From: Sphingomonas sp.
GTDB taxonomy: Bacteria; Pseudomonadota; Alphaproteobacteria; Sphingomonadales; Sphingomonadaceae
Assembly (NCBI RefSeq): GCF_029239295.1
Contig: NZ_JAQZBC010000011.1
Location: 1 to 64,000 of the forward strand
Direction: 5' to 3'
DNA: 64,000 nucleotides
The notes below the pieces were generated by a model. The model was not told the origin of the DNA, ran no database searches, and saw nothing but the letters and a program-made list of their open reading frames with translations. Within the stretch, counting starts at the first letter, position 1, and every line of letters begins with the position of its first letter. The position numbers were made by a program, and so were the translations under genes. Shown piece after piece: positions 52,274 through 61,348 of this stretch.

Positions 52274-53749
52274 ATGGCAGCAGCGCACACAAGCAGCAGC
52301 GCAGCGCACCAGCATGGCGTCGCGACCTACCGAGCAGGTGAGGGCGGATCGCCGGATCGGCGCTTGCGCGTCGTGATCCTGGGCGGTGGGTTTGGCGGGG
52401 TGGAAGCGGCCAAGGCGCTGGCCCGCGCGCCGGTCGAGGTGGTGTTGATCGACCGCCAGAACCATCATTGTTTCCAGCCGCTGCTGTACCAGGTCGCGAC
52501 CGCGACCCTGGCGCCGTCCGATATCGCCTGGCCGATCCGCGCGATCCTGTCCGGCCAGGACAATCTGACGGTGCTGATGGCCGAGGTGGAGGATGTTGAT
52601 CCCGAAGAACGCGTGGTGCGCACCAGCGGGGGCGATTTCGCCTATGACCGGCTGATCGTCGCGACCGGCGCGACGCATGGCTATTTTGGTAATGACCAGT
52701 GGGCGCCGCATGCGCCCGGGCTGAAACGGATCGAGGATGCGACCGAGATCCGCCGCCGCATCCTGCTGGCGTTCGAGCGCGCCGAGCTCGCGTCCGGGCA
52801 AACGGCGGGCGAGGGAGCCTGCACCTTTGTGGTGGTGGGTGGCGGCCCGACCGGGGTGGAGATGGCGGGCGCCATTGCCGACATGGCGCGCGAGGCGCTG
52901 CCGTGCGATTTCCGCCATGTCGATCCCGCCCAGTCGCGTGTCATCCTGGTGGAAGCGGGCGAGCGCGTGCTGGCGACGTTTCCGGAGGAACTGAGCGATT
53001 ATGCGCTCCGTGCGCTGGAGCGCAGGGGAGTCGAGGTGATGACGGGCGAGCCTGTCAGCGACATCGGCCCGGATCATGTGACGGTAGGCAAGCGGCGGAT
53101 CGCGGTGGACGCGGTGGTCTGGGCAGCGGGCGTTGCCGCCTCGGATGCGGCGCGCTGGCTGGGTGCCGACAAGGACAAGGCCGGGCGTGTAAAGGTGAGC
53201 CCGGACCTCAGCCTACCGGGCCGGCCCGAGATCTTTGTCGTCGGGGATACGGCCGCGGCGACGACGCCGGATGGCGAGCCCGTGCCGGGTATCGCGCCCG
53301 CTGCCAAGCAGATGGGCCGTCATGTCGGCGAAGCGATCGCTGCCGAGGCGGCGGGACGACCGGCCCCGGCATCCTTCGTCTATCGCCATCAGGGCGACCT
53401 GGCGACGATCGGGCGCAAGGCGGCGGTCGTACAGTTCCCGCGGCTGACGCTGACGGGCTTTCCCGCCTGGGCCGTGTGGGGCGTGGCGCATGTGTATTTC
53501 CTGATCGGCATACGCAATCGCCTTGCCGTCGGCTTCAACTGGCTGTGGGATTATCTGACCTTTGGCCGTCGCGCGCGGCTGATCACCGAGCCGGCGGAAA
53601 GCGCGCGGCATTGGCAGGAGGACGATCTGGATGGCACGAGCGCCTCGCCCAAGACACGCGACGGCGATACGACCGATGACGGCGAGCCCATCGGCGATGC
53701 CCCTGCCGCGCGCGAGACGGCGGGCGCTGCGGCGCGGGTATGGCGCTGA
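52274..53749 (+). CDS. ndh: Type II NADH dehydrogenase (NDH-2-like)
   Basis: A 491-aa flavoprotein: FAD-binding VVILGGGFGGVEAAKALA (about 33-50), CFQPLLYQVATATLAPSDIA (quinone-site AQxxY-like region), VATGATHGYFGND, second Rossmann fold TFVVVGGGPTGVEMAGAIAD for NAD, VVWAAGV, FVVGDTA and the C-terminal amphipathic helix GFPAWAVWGVAHVYFL with LWDYLTF typical of membrane-bound NDH-2. A hydrophilic Asp/Thr-rich tail of ~50 aa is added. It feeds electrons from NADH to quinone without proton pumping. ATG 52274 adds a 30-residue non-conserved lead; a later start is possible. Confidence 0.88.
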   Translation: MAAAHTSSSAAHQHGVATYRAGEGGSPDRRLRVVILGGGFGGVEAAKALARAPVEVVLIDRQNHHCFQPLLYQVATATLAPSDIAWPIRAILSGQDNLTVLMAEVEDVDPEERVVRTSGGDFAYDRLIVATGATHGYFGNDQWAPHAPGLKRIEDATEIRRRILLAFERAELASGQTAGEGACTFVVVGGGPTGVEMAGAIADMAREALPCDFRHVDPAQSRVILVEAGERVLATFPEELSDYALRALERRGVEVMTGEPVSDIGPDHVTVGKRRIAVDAVVWAAGVAASDAARWLGADKDKAGRVKVSPDLSLPGRPEIFVVGDTAAATTPDGEPVPGIAPAAKQMGRHVGEAIAAEAAGRPAPASFVYRHQGDLATIGRKAAVVQFPRLTLTGFPAWAVWGVAHVYFLIGIRNRLAVGFNWLWDYLTFGRRARLITEPAESARHWQEDDLDGTSASPKTRDGDTTDDGEPIGDAPAARETAGAAARVWR

Positions 53750-53820
53750 GGCAGGGGAGGCGCTGAGCAGGGAGATGCAACGTCAGTGACAGCCGGTGCG
53801 ACAGTCCCTAGCCTTTGGTG

Positions 53821-54468
53821 ATGACCGCACGCATCCTCATGGCGGGTGGCACCGGCCTCATCGGCCGGTTGCTGACCGCGCGTCTTCTGCGGCGCCCCGA
53901 TGTCGAGCTGGACAGCCTGGTGCGATCGCCGACGCTGCCGTGCGAGCGACGGATCGACTTCGAAGCGCTCTCAACGGATCAGGGCGGCGTGGCCGCGGCG
54001 CCTGCCACGGTGGGCATCTCCTGCCTTGGTACCACGCTTCGCGCCGCTGGATCGCCCGATGCATTTCGCCGGGTCGACCATGATTATGTCCTGGCCTTTG
54101 CCAGGCTGGCGCGCCGCTCCGGCGCGACGCGGTTCATCCTGGTGAGTTCGGTCGGGGCGGGCGGGCGCGGCCTATACCTGACGACCAAGGGCGAGGTGGA
54201 AGCCGCGATTGGATCGCTCGGGTTCGATCGGGTGGATGTCATGCGTCCCAGCCTTTTGCTGGGGCCGCGCGCAGACCGTCGGCCGGCCGAGTTTCTGGGG
54301 CAGCGGATTGCCCCGATGCTCAACCCATTGCTGGTGGGTCGTCTCGCCCGCTACGCCGCGTTGGACGCGGATATTGTCGCGGGGGCGATGGCCGAGCTTA
54401 CGACCGAAACGGCGCCGGGCGTTTACGTGCATCATGTGCCGGAGATCCGCGCCCTCGCCCGTCGTTAG
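53821..54468 (+). CDS. NAD(P)-binding epimerase/reductase-like protein
   Basis: A 215-aa Rossmann protein: ARILMAGGTGLIGRLLTARL (GGTGxIG), GISCLGTTLRAAG, RFILVSSVGAGGRG, then LYLTTKGEVEAAIGSLGFDR and DVMRPSLLLGPR. This is the pattern of the atypical SDR group that includes HTATIP2-like and NAD(P)H-binding oxidoreductases; the YxxxK is replaced by YLTTK. No substrate can be given. ATG 53821 begins the first strand. Confidence 0.8.
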   Translation: MTARILMAGGTGLIGRLLTARLLRRPDVELDSLVRSPTLPCERRIDFEALSTDQGGVAAAPATVGISCLGTTLRAAGSPDAFRRVDHDYVLAFARLARRSGATRFILVSSVGAGGRGLYLTTKGEVEAAIGSLGFDRVDVMRPSLLLGPRADRRPAEFLGQRIAPMLNPLLVGRLARYAALDADIVAGAMAELTTETAPGVYVHHVPEIRALARR

Positions 54469-54524
54469 AGCTGCGGCGCCGCAACGACGGCCATGCCGAC
54501 CATCACCATAAACAGGAGAGAAAC

Positions 54525-55499
54525 ATGCCCACGAACGATCATGGCACGCCCAGCGATATCCAACCGGTAGAGGCAAAGGCGGTCAGTTATTCGGGCATCG
54601 GTGGCCCTGAGGTGATCAGCATCGCGACGCGAACGGTTCGCCCGCCGGCGGCTGGCGAGGTGCGGTTGCGGGTGCAGGCGGCGGCGGTCAATCCGACCGA
54701 TGTGGCGTGGCGCGATCCGGGCCGCCCGGACGGTCACTGGCCGCTGACGCCGGGGATGGATGCGGCGGGCGTCGTGGAGGCGGTCGGCCCCGGCGTGTCG
54801 CGGCTCGCGGTGGGCGATCAGGTGATGGCAGCCGTGATGCCGGCGCGACCGGAAGGTGGGGCGCAGGCGACCTATATCGTCGTTCCCGAAGTGTCGGTCG
54901 TGCCGATACCGGCGGCGACCACGATCACCGAAGCCGCCACCCTGCCGATGAACGGCCTGACTGCGCTGTACGCGCTGGAGAACGCCGGCCTATCCAAGGG
55001 GCAAGTGCTGGCGGTCAGCGGCGGGGCGGGGCTGCTTGCCCATTATGCCATCGCCATTGCGAACAGGCGCGGGATCACCGTGGTGGCGGACGCGAAGCCC
55101 GAGGAGCACGACCTGGTTCGCGGTTATGGCGCAACCGTCGTGGTCACGCGTAGCGACGATTTTGCCGGCGCGGTGCGAGAGCAGTTTCCCGATGGCGCCG
55201 ACGCGCTGCTCGACACCGCGCTGCTGGGCGAGCGCGGGTTCGGCGCGCTTCGTGACGGCGGCGTGTATCTGCCCGTGCGCGGCTGGGCGAAGGAGAGCGA
55301 GCGCGGCATTCAGGTGAAGCCGGTGTGGGTGAGCAAGGTGCTCGATCGCACGGACTGGCTGGAGCAGCTGCGCGGGTGGGTCGAGGATGGGACGATCAAG
55401 CTGCGGGTCGCGGCCGAGTTCCCGCTGAGCGAGGTCGCGGCTGCGCAACAGGTGCTGAGCGCAGGCGGGCTTCGCGGGCGACCGGTCCTGACGCTCTGA
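54525..55499 (+). CDS. Quinone-oxidoreductase-like MDR protein
   Basis: A 324-aa zinc-independent MDR: AVNPTDVAWRDPGRPDG, DAAGVVEAVGPGVSRLAVGDQV, LAVSGGAGLLAHYAIAIA (NADP fold), and C-terminal FPLSEVAAAQQVLSAGGLRG. There are no zinc Cys or His ligands, which puts it with NADPH:quinone reductases and enoyl reductases. GGAGAG before ATG 54525. It follows the Rossmann protein by 56 bp on the same strand. Confidence 0.87.
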   Translation: MPTNDHGTPSDIQPVEAKAVSYSGIGGPEVISIATRTVRPPAAGEVRLRVQAAAVNPTDVAWRDPGRPDGHWPLTPGMDAAGVVEAVGPGVSRLAVGDQVMAAVMPARPEGGAQATYIVVPEVSVVPIPAATTITEAATLPMNGLTALYALENAGLSKGQVLAVSGGAGLLAHYAIAIANRRGITVVADAKPEEHDLVRGYGATVVVTRSDDFAGAVREQFPDGADALLDTALLGERGFGALRDGGVYLPVRGWAKESERGIQVKPVWVSKVLDRTDWLEQLRGWVEDGTIKLRVAAEFPLSEVAAAQQVLSAGGLRGRPVLTL

Positions 55500-55510
55500 C
55501 CCCCTGACCC

Positions 55511-55540
55511 TCTGGCACTCTGGCACTCTGGCACTCTGGC
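55511..55540. repeat. 8-bp tandem repeat, about 3.75 copies
   Basis: TCTGGCAC is repeated three times and followed by TCTGGC, directly after the stop of the quinone-reductase gene and before the convergent TolC gene. The number of units could vary by slippage. It is not in a coding frame and no hairpin forms from it. Confidence 0.75.
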
Positions 55541-55573
55541 GGGCGGTGGCGCGGGCGCGCTACCGCTCGCTGG

Positions 55574-56800
55574 TCAATCGATCCACATCGTATGCGCGTC
55601 GATGCGCAGCTTCAGGATCAGCCGGGCGGCGGCGGCGCGGGCGGTGAGTTCCTGCGCGCGCGCCTCGTTCGCTTGCCGTTCGGCATAGAGCCGGTCGGCA
55701 AGATCGATCGCGCCGAGTTGCTGCCCGCGCGTCGCCAGCGCCGCGCTGCGTTCGGCGCGCTCGACGGCGGCGCCAGCGGCGAGCCACGCGGTCTGGCGGG
55801 CGCGGAACTCGGCGACGTCGGCGGCGGCGTTGCCGGTGACTTCGCGTTCCACCACCACGCGATCGGCCCGTGCCGCGCCAGCCTCCGCCGCGGCCTGTTC
55901 GGACAGCGCGCGACGATAGCCACCACCGAGCGGCAGCGACGCAAAGAGGCCGGCGCCCTGTTCCTCGCCGCCACGTTCGCTGAACAGCCGGACGCCGAGT
56001 GAGGGGTCGGCAAAACGATCCGACCGCGCGCGACGCGCCATGATCGACTGGCGCTCTGCCGTGCCGGCCGCGGCGGCGATTTCGTGGCTGCGCGCGACGA
56101 TCAGCCGCTGAAGCTCGAGCAGGCCCTCGGGCGGGATCGCAGGTGCCGCAAGGGACGGCGCCTCGGCGGGAAGCGGCAGGTCGGGGAAGCGGGTTTCGAG
56201 CAGCGCGCGGGCGCGATCGCGGCCGGCCGCGGCCTCGGCGACCTGCGCCTCGGCCAGCGCCAGCGCGGCACTGGCCTGTTGCAGCTCCAGCTCGGCCGCG
56301 TCGCGCACCTGCACGCGGCGCTCGGTAGCGGACACGAGCGCGCGCTGATTGTCCACCAGCCGCGTTGCATTGCGCTGGAGATCGGCGGCGAGCAGCCAAT
56401 CGTACCAGAGCGCGGCGAGCGACAGCGCGGCCTGGTGGCGGGCATCCTCCATCCGGTTCTGCGCGACATCGACGCCGAGCGCGCCGGCGCGCCGATCGAG
56501 CGCCGCCTTGCCCGGCAGGCGGAAGGCACGGCTGATGGTGGCGTCATATTCGACAAAATTGCCCTCGCGATCAACGCGGCGGCGCGACAGTGTGCCCTGG
56601 GCGGTGATTTCGTGCGGGCCGCGGCGAAGCGCCTCGGCCTCCGCCTCGGCTGCGCCGATCCGCGCTGTCGCCGCTTCGACGCCGGGCGCCGTGTCGAGCA
56701 CCCGAATGACGAGATCGGCCGGCGGCAGATCGCTGGATTGTGCAGTCGCAGGGGGGGCGGGGAGCGCAGCACCCGCCAGCAGCAGCCAGGCCCATTTCAT
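55574..56800 (-). CDS. czcC: Outer-membrane factor of metal efflux (TolC/CzcC family)
   Basis: A 408-aa protein with signal peptide (WLLLAGAALPAPPATAQS) and two long helical-hairpin repeats rich in Ala, Glu and Arg (about 40-205 and 225-395), the TolC/OEP fold. VEYDATISRAFRLPGKAALD and the second-repeat FADPSLGVRLFSERGGEEQG, FASLPLGGGYRRAL are typical of the CzcC branch. It forms the outer-membrane channel. Its ATG overlaps the DUF3240 stop (ATGA), last in the operon. Confidence 0.85.
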   Translation of the reverse strand: MKWAWLLLAGAALPAPPATAQSSDLPPADLVIRVLDTAPGVEAATARIGAAEAEAEALRRGPHEITAQGTLSRRRVDREGNFVEYDATISRAFRLPGKAALDRRAGALGVDVAQNRMEDARHQAALSLAALWYDWLLAADLQRNATRLVDNQRALVSATERRVQVRDAAELELQQASAALALAEAQVAEAAAGRDRARALLETRFPDLPLPAEAPSLAAPAIPPEGLLELQRLIVARSHEIAAAAGTAERQSIMARRARSDRFADPSLGVRLFSERGGEEQGAGLFASLPLGGGYRRALSEQAAAEAGAARADRVVVEREVTGNAAADVAEFRARQTAWLAAGAAVERAERSAALATRGQQLGAIDLADRLYAERQANEARAQELTARAAAARLILKLRIDAHTMWID

Positions 56801-57096
56801 GCGATGCGCCCTCCATCCAGCACCGCAACGGTGTGCCAGCGGAAGGGCAGGCGGCGGCGCGCTTCGGTGGCGATGCGCAGCGCCTGCGCCACCTGATCCG
56901 CCGGAAGCTCCAGCACGATCGTGACGCGCGCGAGCGCGCCGGCGACGCGCTCCACGGTGCCCGCATCATCGAAGTCGCGGCCCAGCACCGTCTCGGCGCG
57001 CTGGTGCACCGGCGCTTTCAGTGAATCGCGCAGCGCCGTGGCGATCGCCTCCGCATCGGCGACACCGCAGGTCAAGGTGAGCAGCACCCGGCTCAT
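56797..57096 (-). CDS. DUF3240 family small protein of the efflux operon
   Basis: A 99-aa PII/ACT-like small protein: VLLTLTCGVADAEAIATALR, VERVAGALARVTIVLELPAD and the end FRWHTVAVLDGGRIA. DUF3240 genes recur beside CzcA-type RND pumps, but their role is not established; a metal-sensing or pump-modulating function is often assumed. Overlaps both czcA (ATGA) and czcC (ATGA), so it is fixed within the operon. No metal motif other than Cys10 and one His in HTVAV is visible. Confidence 0.78.
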   Translation of the reverse strand: MSRVLLTLTCGVADAEAIATALRDSLKAPVHQRAETVLGRDFDDAGTVERVAGALARVTIVLELPADQVAQALRIATEARRRLPFRWHTVAVLDGGRIA

Positions 57097-60000
57097 GCGG
57101 CCAGCTCCTTCCGGCTTTCGCCAAATCGTTCAAAGAGGATGGGGAGGAGGACGAGCGTCAGCAGCGTCGAGGTGACGAGGCCGCCGATCACCACGATCGC
57201 CAGCGGTCGCTGGATCTCCGATCCCGGGCCGGTCGCGAAAAGCAGCGGAACGAGGCCGAAGCCGGTGATGCTGGCGGTCATCATCACGGGTCGCAGCCGG
57301 CGTTCGGCGCCGGTTCGCACGGCCTGCGCCATCGGCACGCCCTCCTCGCGCAGCTGGCGGAAGTAGGCGACCAGGACGAGGCCGTTGAGCACCGCGATGC
57401 CGAGCAACGCGATGAAACCGACCGAGGCCGGGACCGAGAGATATTCGCCCGTCAGCCACAAAGCGATGATCCCGCCAACCGCCGCAAAGGGGATGTTGGC
57501 GAGGATCAGCAGCGATCCGCGCACCGATTTCAGTGTCAGGAACAGGACGAGGAAGATCAGCAAGAGCGCGATCGGGATGACCGTCGCCAGCCGGGCAGAG
57601 GCGCGCTGCTGGTTTTCGAACTGCCCGCCCCATTCCAGGCGATAGCCCTGCGGCAGCGGCACTTCGTGGGTGACGCGGGCGCGGGCATCGTCGACATAGC
57701 CGACAAGATCGCGGCCGGAGACGAATGCCTGCACCAGCGCATAGCGCGAGCCGCTTTCGTGATCGATGCGGATCGGCCCTTCGGTCTTTTCGACGCGTGC
57801 GAGATCGCTGAGCCGCGCCAGTTCGCCGGTCGGCGTCGTCACCTGGAGGTCGGCGAAGCGCGTCGCGTCGTCGCGCGTGCCATCGTTGCTGCGGATCATG
57901 ACCGGGACGCGCTTCTGCCCCTCGGCAACGATCCCGGCGGGCAGCCCCTCAAGCTGGGCGCGCAACGTATCCTGCAGCTGGTCGATCGGCATGCCGGCGC
58001 GGCCGGCGGCAGTGCGATCGATATCGAGCTGGAGATAGTCGATATTCTCGTTCGCGACGGTCAGCACCTCGGCTGCGCCGGGGGTGGATTGCAGGACGTG
58101 CTGGATGCGGCCGGCTAGCTTCGCCAGCGTCTTCAGGTCGGGGCCGAAGATCTTGACCGCCAGGTCGCCGCGCGCGCCGGTGAGCATTTCGGCGACGCGC
58201 ATTTCGATCGGCTGGGTGAAGCTTGGGTCGAAGCCCGGCATCTCCTCCAGCGCGCGGCGCATTTCGGCGACAACGAACTCGCGGTCGCCGCGCCATTCGC
58301 TCGCCGGCTTCAGCGTGACGAACAGGTCGGTCTCGTTGAGCCCCATCGGATCGAGGCCGATCTCGTCGGTACCGGTGCGCGAGATGACGCCGGTGACTTC
58401 GGGCACCCTGGCGATCAGCTGCCGCTCGACGCGCGAGGTGAGGTCGAGTGAGCGATCGAGCCCCACGGTCGGCAGCTTGGTGATCTGGATCACCACCGAC
58501 CCCTCATCCATCGTCGGCATGAACGTCTTGCCGACCGCGCCATAGGCAAGGCCCGCCAGCACCAGGCCAACACCGGCGAGCGCATAGACCAGCTTCTTGC
58601 GCAGGAACGCGCCGGCCAGGAGGCGATGATAGCGCGGCGCCAGCTGCCGCATGACCCAAGGCTCGCCATCATGCCCGCTCTTCAGGCCAAAGGAGGCGAG
58701 GACGGGCACCAGCGTCAGCGCCAGCAGCAGCGATCCGGCGAGCGCGAACATGATGGTGAGCGCGACGGGGGCGAACAATTTACCCTCCAGCCCCTGAAGC
58801 GAGAGCAGGGGGAGGAAGACCAGCGCGATGATGACGAGGCCGGCCGTCACCGGCACCACGACCTCCGCGGTCGCGCGATAGACGATGTTGAGCCGCGGCG
58901 CGCGATCCTCGCCCGGGCGGTTCAGCCGATCGACGATATTCTCGACCACCACAACCGCGCCATCGACCAGCAGGCCGATCGCGATGGCGAGGCCGCCAAG
59001 GCTCATCAGATTGGCGGACAGCCCCATGCCGCGCATGAACAGGAAGGTGGTGAGCGCCGCCATCGGCAGCGTCGTCGCGACGATCGCCGCGGCGCGCCAG
59101 TCGCCCAGGAACAGGATCAGCAGGACGACGACCAGAATTGTGGCCTCGATCAGTGCCTTTTGCACCGTTTGCACGGCGCGGCCGACAAGGTCCGAGCGAT
59201 CGTAAAAGATCGTGATCTTCGTGCCCTTGGGGAAGCTGCGTTCCAGCTCCGCCAGCCGTTCGCGCACGCCGTCCACGACGGTGCGCGCATCGGCGCCGCG
59301 CAGTGCCATGACGAGGCCCTGAACTGCCTCTCCCTTGCCGTGCGCCGTCACGCCGCCATAGCGGGTGAGTGATCCGGTACCGACGGTGGCGACATCGCCG
59401 ATCCGCACCACGCGACCATCGCGAGCGACGACCGCCATCTGCTCGACATCCTCGACGCTCTGGATCGCGCCGACCGCGCGGACGATCAGCGCCTCCTCGC
59501 CTGCCGCGATGCGCCCTGCGCCGTCGTTGCGGTTGCCGCGCATGACCGCATTGCGCAGATCGTCGACCGACAGGCGAGCGGCGGCGAGTGCCGCGCTGTC
59601 GGGACGGATCTCATAGGTGCGGACGAACCCGCCCAGCGCGTTCACATCGGCGACGCCGGGAACAGTGCGCAGCGCGGGCCGGATCGTCCAGTCGAGCAGC
59701 TCGCGCTTCTCGGCCAGCGACAGCGGCCCGTCGATGGTGAACATCAGCACGTCCGACAGCGGCGTGGAGATCGGCGCCATGCCGCCGGTCACGCCCTCTG
59801 GCATGTCGGCCATGACGTTCGCCAGCCGCTCACCGACCTGCTGGCGTGCCCAATAGATATCGGTGCCGTCGGTGAAGTCGATCGTGATGTCGGCGATGGC
59901 GTATTTGGCGGTCGAGCGAAGCGTCGCCTGATTGGGGAGGCCGAGCGTTTCGAGCTCGATCGGGGCGATGACTCGGGTTTCCACCTCCTCCGGCGTCATG

Positions 60001-60164
60001 CCCGGCGCCTTCAGGATGATCTTCACCTGCGTTTGCGCGATGTTGGGATAGGCATCGACCGGCAGCGAGGCATAGGCCAGCGCGCCAAGCACCCCGACCA
60101 CCAGCGTCAGGCCGATGACGACCAGCCGGTAGGACAGCGACCAGGCGACGAGGGATCGCAGCAT
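57093..60164 (-). CDS. czcA: Heavy-metal RND efflux pump (CzcA/CusA family)
   Basis: A 1023-aa RND transporter with 12 membrane helices and two periplasmic loops: start SLSYRLVVIGLTLVVGVLG, LPVDAYPNIAQTQV, YDRSDLVGRAVQTVQKALIE, helix 4 GGLAIAIGLLVDGAVVVVEN, second half GKTFMPTMDEGSVVIQITK, and TMH 10-12 motifs (ALLGIAVLNGLVLV). The helix 4 segment lacks the DFG of classic CzcA (Zn/Co/Cd) and has AIG like Cu/Ag or other groups, but DG instead of CusA's DA, so metal specificity is uncertain. Its ATG shares a base with the czcB stop. Full length. Confidence 0.92.
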   Translation of the reverse strand: MLRSLVAWSLSYRLVVIGLTLVVGVLGALAYASLPVDAYPNIAQTQVKIILKAPGMTPEEVETRVIAPIELETLGLPNQATLRSTAKYAIADITIDFTDGTDIYWARQQVGERLANVMADMPEGVTGGMAPISTPLSDVLMFTIDGPLSLAEKRELLDWTIRPALRTVPGVADVNALGGFVRTYEIRPDSAALAAARLSVDDLRNAVMRGNRNDGAGRIAAGEEALIVRAVGAIQSVEDVEQMAVVARDGRVVRIGDVATVGTGSLTRYGGVTAHGKGEAVQGLVMALRGADARTVVDGVRERLAELERSFPKGTKITIFYDRSDLVGRAVQTVQKALIEATILVVVLLILFLGDWRAAAIVATTLPMAALTTFLFMRGMGLSANLMSLGGLAIAIGLLVDGAVVVVENIVDRLNRPGEDRAPRLNIVYRATAEVVVPVTAGLVIIALVFLPLLSLQGLEGKLFAPVALTIMFALAGSLLLALTLVPVLASFGLKSGHDGEPWVMRQLAPRYHRLLAGAFLRKKLVYALAGVGLVLAGLAYGAVGKTFMPTMDEGSVVIQITKLPTVGLDRSLDLTSRVERQLIARVPEVTGVISRTGTDEIGLDPMGLNETDLFVTLKPASEWRGDREFVVAEMRRALEEMPGFDPSFTQPIEMRVAEMLTGARGDLAVKIFGPDLKTLAKLAGRIQHVLQSTPGAAEVLTVANENIDYLQLDIDRTAAGRAGMPIDQLQDTLRAQLEGLPAGIVAEGQKRVPVMIRSNDGTRDDATRFADLQVTTPTGELARLSDLARVEKTEGPIRIDHESGSRYALVQAFVSGRDLVGYVDDARARVTHEVPLPQGYRLEWGGQFENQQRASARLATVIPIALLLIFLVLFLTLKSVRGSLLILANIPFAAVGGIIALWLTGEYLSVPASVGFIALLGIAVLNGLVLVAYFRQLREEGVPMAQAVRTGAERRLRPVMMTASITGFGLVPLLFATGPGSEIQRPLAIVVIGGLVTSTLLTLVLLPILFERFGESRKELAA

Positions 60165-61273
60165 CAGTTCTGCCCTGCGATCGACTTGAGCTCGCTGACC
60201 CCGGTGACGGCGATCTTCTCCCCGGCGCGCAGGCCCGAGCGGATGACGACCAGGCCGTCGGCGCGGTCGCCGGTTTCCACCGCGCGGACCGCCACGCCCT
60301 TTGCGGTGCGGACGAACACGCTGGGCTTGCCATCGACATCGGTCACGGCCGCCGCAGGAACCGCGATCGCGCCATCGGCGGCAGGGGCGAAGAGCGTCGC
60401 TGAAACCGCGCGGCCGGATACCACGCCGGCGCTGGCGGGAACGCGCGCGCGCAAGGTGGCGGAGCGAGTCTGCGGATCCAGCACCGTGCCGACGCTGGTG
60501 ACTTCGCCGCGCACGTCGCCGGGCAGGCGAACGGTCATGCCGGGGCGTACCTGACCCAGCAGCCGCTCCGGCAATTGCGCGGTCAGTTCGTAGCGGCTTT
60601 GCGCATCGATGACATAGGCGGAGGTCGCCTCGCTCACCGGGCTGCCGGTCGTGATCGTGGCGGCGGTGATCTTGCCGGCGATCGGCGCGGTCAGCGTGTA
60701 ACTGCCCTTGTTGGGCGAGCCGTTGACGAGGCGGACGATGCGTCGCTGTTCGTTGAGCTCCGCCTCCGCCTCACGCAGCGCGGCGCGGGCCTCGTCGGCG
60801 CGCGAGCCGGCGATCACGCCTTCGCGTGCCAGCTGGCCAAGGCGACGGTCGTTGGCGCGGGCGACGGCGACGCGGGCCGAGGCCTGGTCGATCCCGGCGG
60901 CAAGCGTGAACATCTCACGCGCGGCAACGGTGGCGAGCGGCTGGCCGGCACGAACGCTGTCACCCTCCACCACCATCGTCCGGGTGACGACGCCGGGAAT
61001 GACCGCCGCGACGGCGACGCGGGCGTTGGGCGGCGGGGCGAGCGTGGCGGGGACGGTAGCGACCGGCAGCTCGCTGACGCTTTCGACCGGGGCAAAGGTG
61101 ACGCCGATCCGGGCGAATTCGGCCGCCGACAGGGCGAGGGGGGACTTGCCAGCGGCCGCGGCGTTGCTTGCGGCGGCCTCATTGTCGCTGGCCGGTGCCG
61201 CATCATTGCCGCCGCACGCCGCGAGCGCGCCGAGCAGCGCGAGAAGCAGCGGCTGTCGCCAGTTGCCGACCAT
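60164..61273 (-). CDS. czcB: Periplasmic adaptor lipoprotein of RND efflux (CzcB/CusB family)
   Basis: A 369-aa membrane fusion protein with lipobox (LLALLGALAACGG, Cys20). A Ser/Ala-rich linker, barrel-sandwich halves (VAAVIPGVVTRTMVVEGDSV, and YTLTAPIAGKITAATITTGS), an alpha-hairpin with EARAALREAEAELNEQRRIV, and a beta-barrel (LPERLLGQVRPGMTVRLPGD) follow. No His/Met-rich metal-binding tail is visible. It links pump and channel. First gene of the operon, 75 bp from the divergent response regulator with a palindromic operator between. Confidence 0.9.
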   Translation of the reverse strand: MVGNWRQPLLLALLGALAACGGNDAAPASDNEAAASNAAAAGKSPLALSAAEFARIGVTFAPVESVSELPVATVPATLAPPPNARVAVAAVIPGVVTRTMVVEGDSVRAGQPLATVAAREMFTLAAGIDQASARVAVARANDRRLGQLAREGVIAGSRADEARAALREAEAELNEQRRIVRLVNGSPNKGSYTLTAPIAGKITAATITTGSPVSEATSAYVIDAQSRYELTAQLPERLLGQVRPGMTVRLPGDVRGEVTSVGTVLDPQTRSATLRARVPASAGVVSGRAVSATLFAPAADGAIAVPAAAVTDVDGKPSVFVRTAKGVAVRAVETGDRADGLVVIRSGLRAGEKIAVTGVSELKSIAGQN

Positions 61274-61322
61274 GAAGAAGCGCCCCGATGTTGTTTACCA
61301 ACCGGCCAGCTAGCTTCGCAAC

Positions 61323-61340
61323 CTGACAGGAACCTGTCAG
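61323..61340. promoter_or_regulatory. Palindromic response-regulator box CTGACAGG-AA-CCTGTCAG
   Basis: Two perfect 8-bp inverted arms (61323-61330 and 61333-61340) with a 2-bp spacer lie between czcB and the response regulator gene, 8 bp before its ATG. The core TGACA..TGTCA resembles boxes of CusR/CzcR-type regulators. It probably serves activation of the czc operon and autoregulation of the two-component genes. Confidence 0.75.
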
Positions 61341-61348
61341 AATGCGCC

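Noticed and set aside
61160..61348. Response-regulator frame extending upstream of 61349
   Set aside because: It is antisense to czcB and lacks domain similarity; the receiver domain begins at ATG 61349.
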